Below, in pieces: positions 62,604 through 64,000 of a stretch of 64,000 bases of DNA. The notes below the pieces were generated by a model. It ran no database searches. It worked only from the letters and a program-made list of their open reading frames with translations, and had not been told where the DNA came from. This DNA is from RGIG6178 sp045118975 (GTDB lineage Bacteria > Bacillota_I > Bacilli_A > RFN20 > DUOF01), in NCBI GenBank assembly GCA_045118975.1, contig JBGVCT010000009.1:1-64000 (forward strand), written 5' to 3'. Numbering within the stretch: the first letter of the stretch is position 1; each line of letters begins with the position of its first letter. Both the position numbers and the translations under genes were made by a program.

Positions 62604-62638
62604 AAAAACAATTTTCAATTTCAAGAAAATTGTTTTTC
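62604..62638. terminator. bidirectional terminator between the glycohydrolase and HigA-ImmA genes
   Basis: ACAATTTTC-AATTTCAA-GAAAATTGT flanked by an A-run and a T-run. Confidence 0.85.
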
Positions 62639-62644
62639 TTTTTA

Positions 62645-63712
62645 TCACTTTACTTCAATTTCATATTTTTCTTTTAGATAATTGAATTTAGAATACTCGA
62701 TTTTACCTTCCTTTTGAAGACGTCCTACAACAATGCCTGGATGAATGCCTATACTAGTTGAAAATTTTCTTATAGACTCTTCATCATATCCAGTTAGCTT
62801 ATCTAAACTTTCACTAGGTATAAGAATTTCTTTAGCAAAGTTATCTGCTTCACACTCTATAATAGATTCCATTGCGTTATCATCGTTCACTATCATTTTT
62901 CTTTTATGCTTTTGCAATACATGTTTTAGTTCATGAAAGAAACTAAACCAAAACTTATCATTATATGCTCCCCTTGTATTTAGTGCCATCATCACTTTAT
63001 TATTTCCTATCCATCTAACTACACCATTTATATTAGAATTCTTTAAAGTAGGTAATAGTACAAAAATAACACCACACTCTGATAATGTTTTCTTTAATTC
63101 GGGATAAAAGTCACTCATATTTTTTAATGTCATACTTCTAAATATATTTATACTATCAACTAATTTTTTTTCATTAAATTCACCTACTTCTTCTTTTCTA
63201 GCAATATTACTAGCAATAGAAACCCACACATTTTTACATACTATATTTTTGATACTTTCTTCCCTGCTAGTAGAAGTTCTATAAAATGAATGAATATCAT
63301 ATTTAGAATGAACTGTAAGTGAAGATACAAGTGAAGCAATACGCAATTTAGGAATTGCTTCTTGTATATTATCTTTTTCTTCAATAATACCTAGAGTAAT
63401 CAAAAAGTTCTTATCTATCATTTTATATATCTTTTTTTCTTCTTCAAATTGTTCTTGAGCTTCCTTATTAATCTTATATATATCATATCTATTTTGTAAA
63501 TTAAGCCACATATCAGGACTAGTACCTATTAGATTAGATAGTTTATGGGCTATATCAGGAGTAATAGAAGCACTACCCGCTAGTATAAGACTAACTTGTT
63601 TTCCTGAAATCCCTAAACGTTTAGAAAACTCATCTTGAGTTAATCCAGTTTCTTCTAAATACTCATTTAGATAATATCCTGGATGAACCGCTCTCCTTAA
63701 CATCTCACTCAT
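62645..63712 (-). CDS. HigA-type antitoxin fused to an ImmA/IrrE-like metallopeptidase
   Basis: A 355-residue protein. Residues ~5-75 are a HigA/VapI-type HTH (HPGYYLNEYLEETGLTQDEF, then LGISGKQVSLILAG and IGTSPDMWLNLQNRYD). The C-terminal half holds an ImmA/IrrE-like zinc peptidase with the H-E-x-x-H motif in FFHELKHVLQKH and the downstream glutamate in ECEADNFAKEILIP. Such proteins act as repressor-antitoxins next to HigB. Its ATG overlaps the toxin stop by 8 nt, which is the toxin-first order typical of higBA. Confidence 0.88.
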   Translation of the reverse strand: MSEMLRRAVHPGYYLNEYLEETGLTQDEFSKRLGISGKQVSLILAGSASITPDIAHKLSNLIGTSPDMWLNLQNRYDIYKINKEAQEQFEEEKKIYKMIDKNFLITLGIIEEKDNIQEAIPKLRIASLVSSLTVHSKYDIHSFYRTSTSREESIKNIVCKNVWVSIASNIARKEEVGEFNEKKLVDSINIFRSMTLKNMSDFYPELKKTLSECGVIFVLLPTLKNSNINGVVRWIGNNKVMMALNTRGAYNDKFWFSFFHELKHVLQKHKRKMIVNDDNAMESIIECEADNFAKEILIPSESLDKLTGYDEESIRKFSTSIGIHPGIVVGRLQKEGKIEYSKFNYLKEKYEIEVK

Positions 63713-64000
63713 AATGTTTACTAACCTCCTCTATCTCCACACATACTGCTTTAGTATATATGCTCATATCATTACAAACTATTCTCTTTTCATTTTCATC
63801 AAGTGGTGTAATAAGTAATCTATACCCACTTGTCTTTCCTAAATAGATTGAATATAGCCCTTTCAAATCACCTTCCAATGAATGTAATTTATATTGTGGC
63901 ATCATTAGTATATCCCTTAAACAAATCGAATCTTCTATAATATTTATTACAAGCATTAACTTATTGGCAACATCTTTACCTAACTCTTTTTTCGCTTTCT
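63705..64000 (-). CDS. higB: HigB/RelE-type toxin, N-terminus beyond the window
   Basis: The reading frame stays open through the right edge (KELGKDVANKL and further), so the start is outside; the ATG at 63956 is an internal methionine. The C-terminal part shows the RelE/HigB pattern: PQYKLHSLEGDLKGLYSIYL, then GYRLLITP and the strand VCVEIEEVSKHYE. Members cleave mRNA on the ribosome. It is coupled to the HigA-ImmA gene. Assignment rests on this partial pattern plus context. Confidence 0.75.
   Translation of the reverse strand, partial: KAKKELGKDVANKLMLVINIIEDSICLRDILMMPQYKLHSLEGDLKGLYSIYLGKTSGYRLLITPLDENEKRIVCNDMSIYTKAVCVEIEEVSKHYE

Noticed and set aside
1..64000. CRISPR array, insertion sequence, prophage or rRNA operon
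   Set aside because: No regularly spaced direct repeats, transposase or phage structural motifs, or rRNA-like sequence were seen. The HEPN-like gene is therefore not next to a CRISPR locus in this window.

Overview
The window is strongly AT-rich and gene-dense, and it uses the standard bacterial code: TGA is a stop in, for example, rimI, prs and the HEPN-like gene at 54684, so this is not a code-4 mycoplasma. Gene order (gls24-fakA-recG-plsX-rnc-ftsY-ylxM-ffh; Ntdp-tsaE-tsaB-rimI-tsaD), GGAGG-type ribosome sites, and spore-coat genes (gerQ and two CotF-like genes) point to a low-GC Bacillota lineage, probably an uncultured, somewhat streamlined member of Bacilli able to make, or descended from makers of, endospores. 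The exact lineage cannot be fixed from sequence reading alone.

Layout. 1-2.8 kb (-): a glycerol operon of acylglycerol lipase-like hydrolase, glpK and the start of a GlpO/GlpA-type FAD oxidase. 2.9-4.9 kb: a zinc-ribbon membrane protein, an XRE regulator with membrane segments, and a DegV/FakB fatty-acid-binding protein. 5-8.5 kb (-): a heterodimeric ABC exporter. 8.6-11.6 kb (-): the t6A tRNA-modification operon (Ntdp-like DUF402, tsaE, tsaB, rimI, tsaD). 11.7-35.8 kb (-): one gene for an 8,025-residue secreted, membrane-anchored Ig-like repeat protein, 38% of the window. Divergent from it (35.9-36.9 kb, +): two CotF-like proteins and GerQ, then a HAD phosphatase. 37.8-44.7 kb (-): a six-gene NAD salvage operon, pncA-pncB-nudix-nadE-prs-(nadD::nrtR), covering nicotinamide to NAD, with its own PRPP synthase and a regulator fused to NadD. 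44.8-54.1 kb (-): a TM/TPR-like protein, then the SRP/RNase III/PlsX/RecG/FakA/Gls24 housekeeping operon. 54.2-58.9 kb: a GNAT acetyltransferase, a three-gene translationally coupled cassette that looks derived from HEPN/MNT toxin-antitoxin parts, and convergent to it a lipoprotein serine protease with a tandem catalytically dead paralogue. 59-64 kb: tRNA-Gly(GCC), lysS, a Gly-rich membrane protein, an ADP-ribosylglycohydrolase, and a HigB/HigA-ImmA toxin-antitoxin pair cut by the right edge.

How the parts connect. The lipase, GlpK and GlpO-like enzymes form a route from acylglycerols to glycerol phosphates. FakA, a DegV/FakB protein and PlsX form the route by which exogenous fatty acids become acyl-phosphates for phospholipids. 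The NAD operon would make NAD from scavenged nicotinamide and is probably controlled by its own fused NrtR domain acting on a palindrome that covers the pncA promoter.

The strongest candidates for undescribed biology are the NadD-NrtR fusion with its operon and operator, the dual-Rx4H HEPN-like cassette, the giant cysteine-paired surface protein, and the protease/pseudoprotease pair. All functional statements rest on motif recognition; no database search was run.
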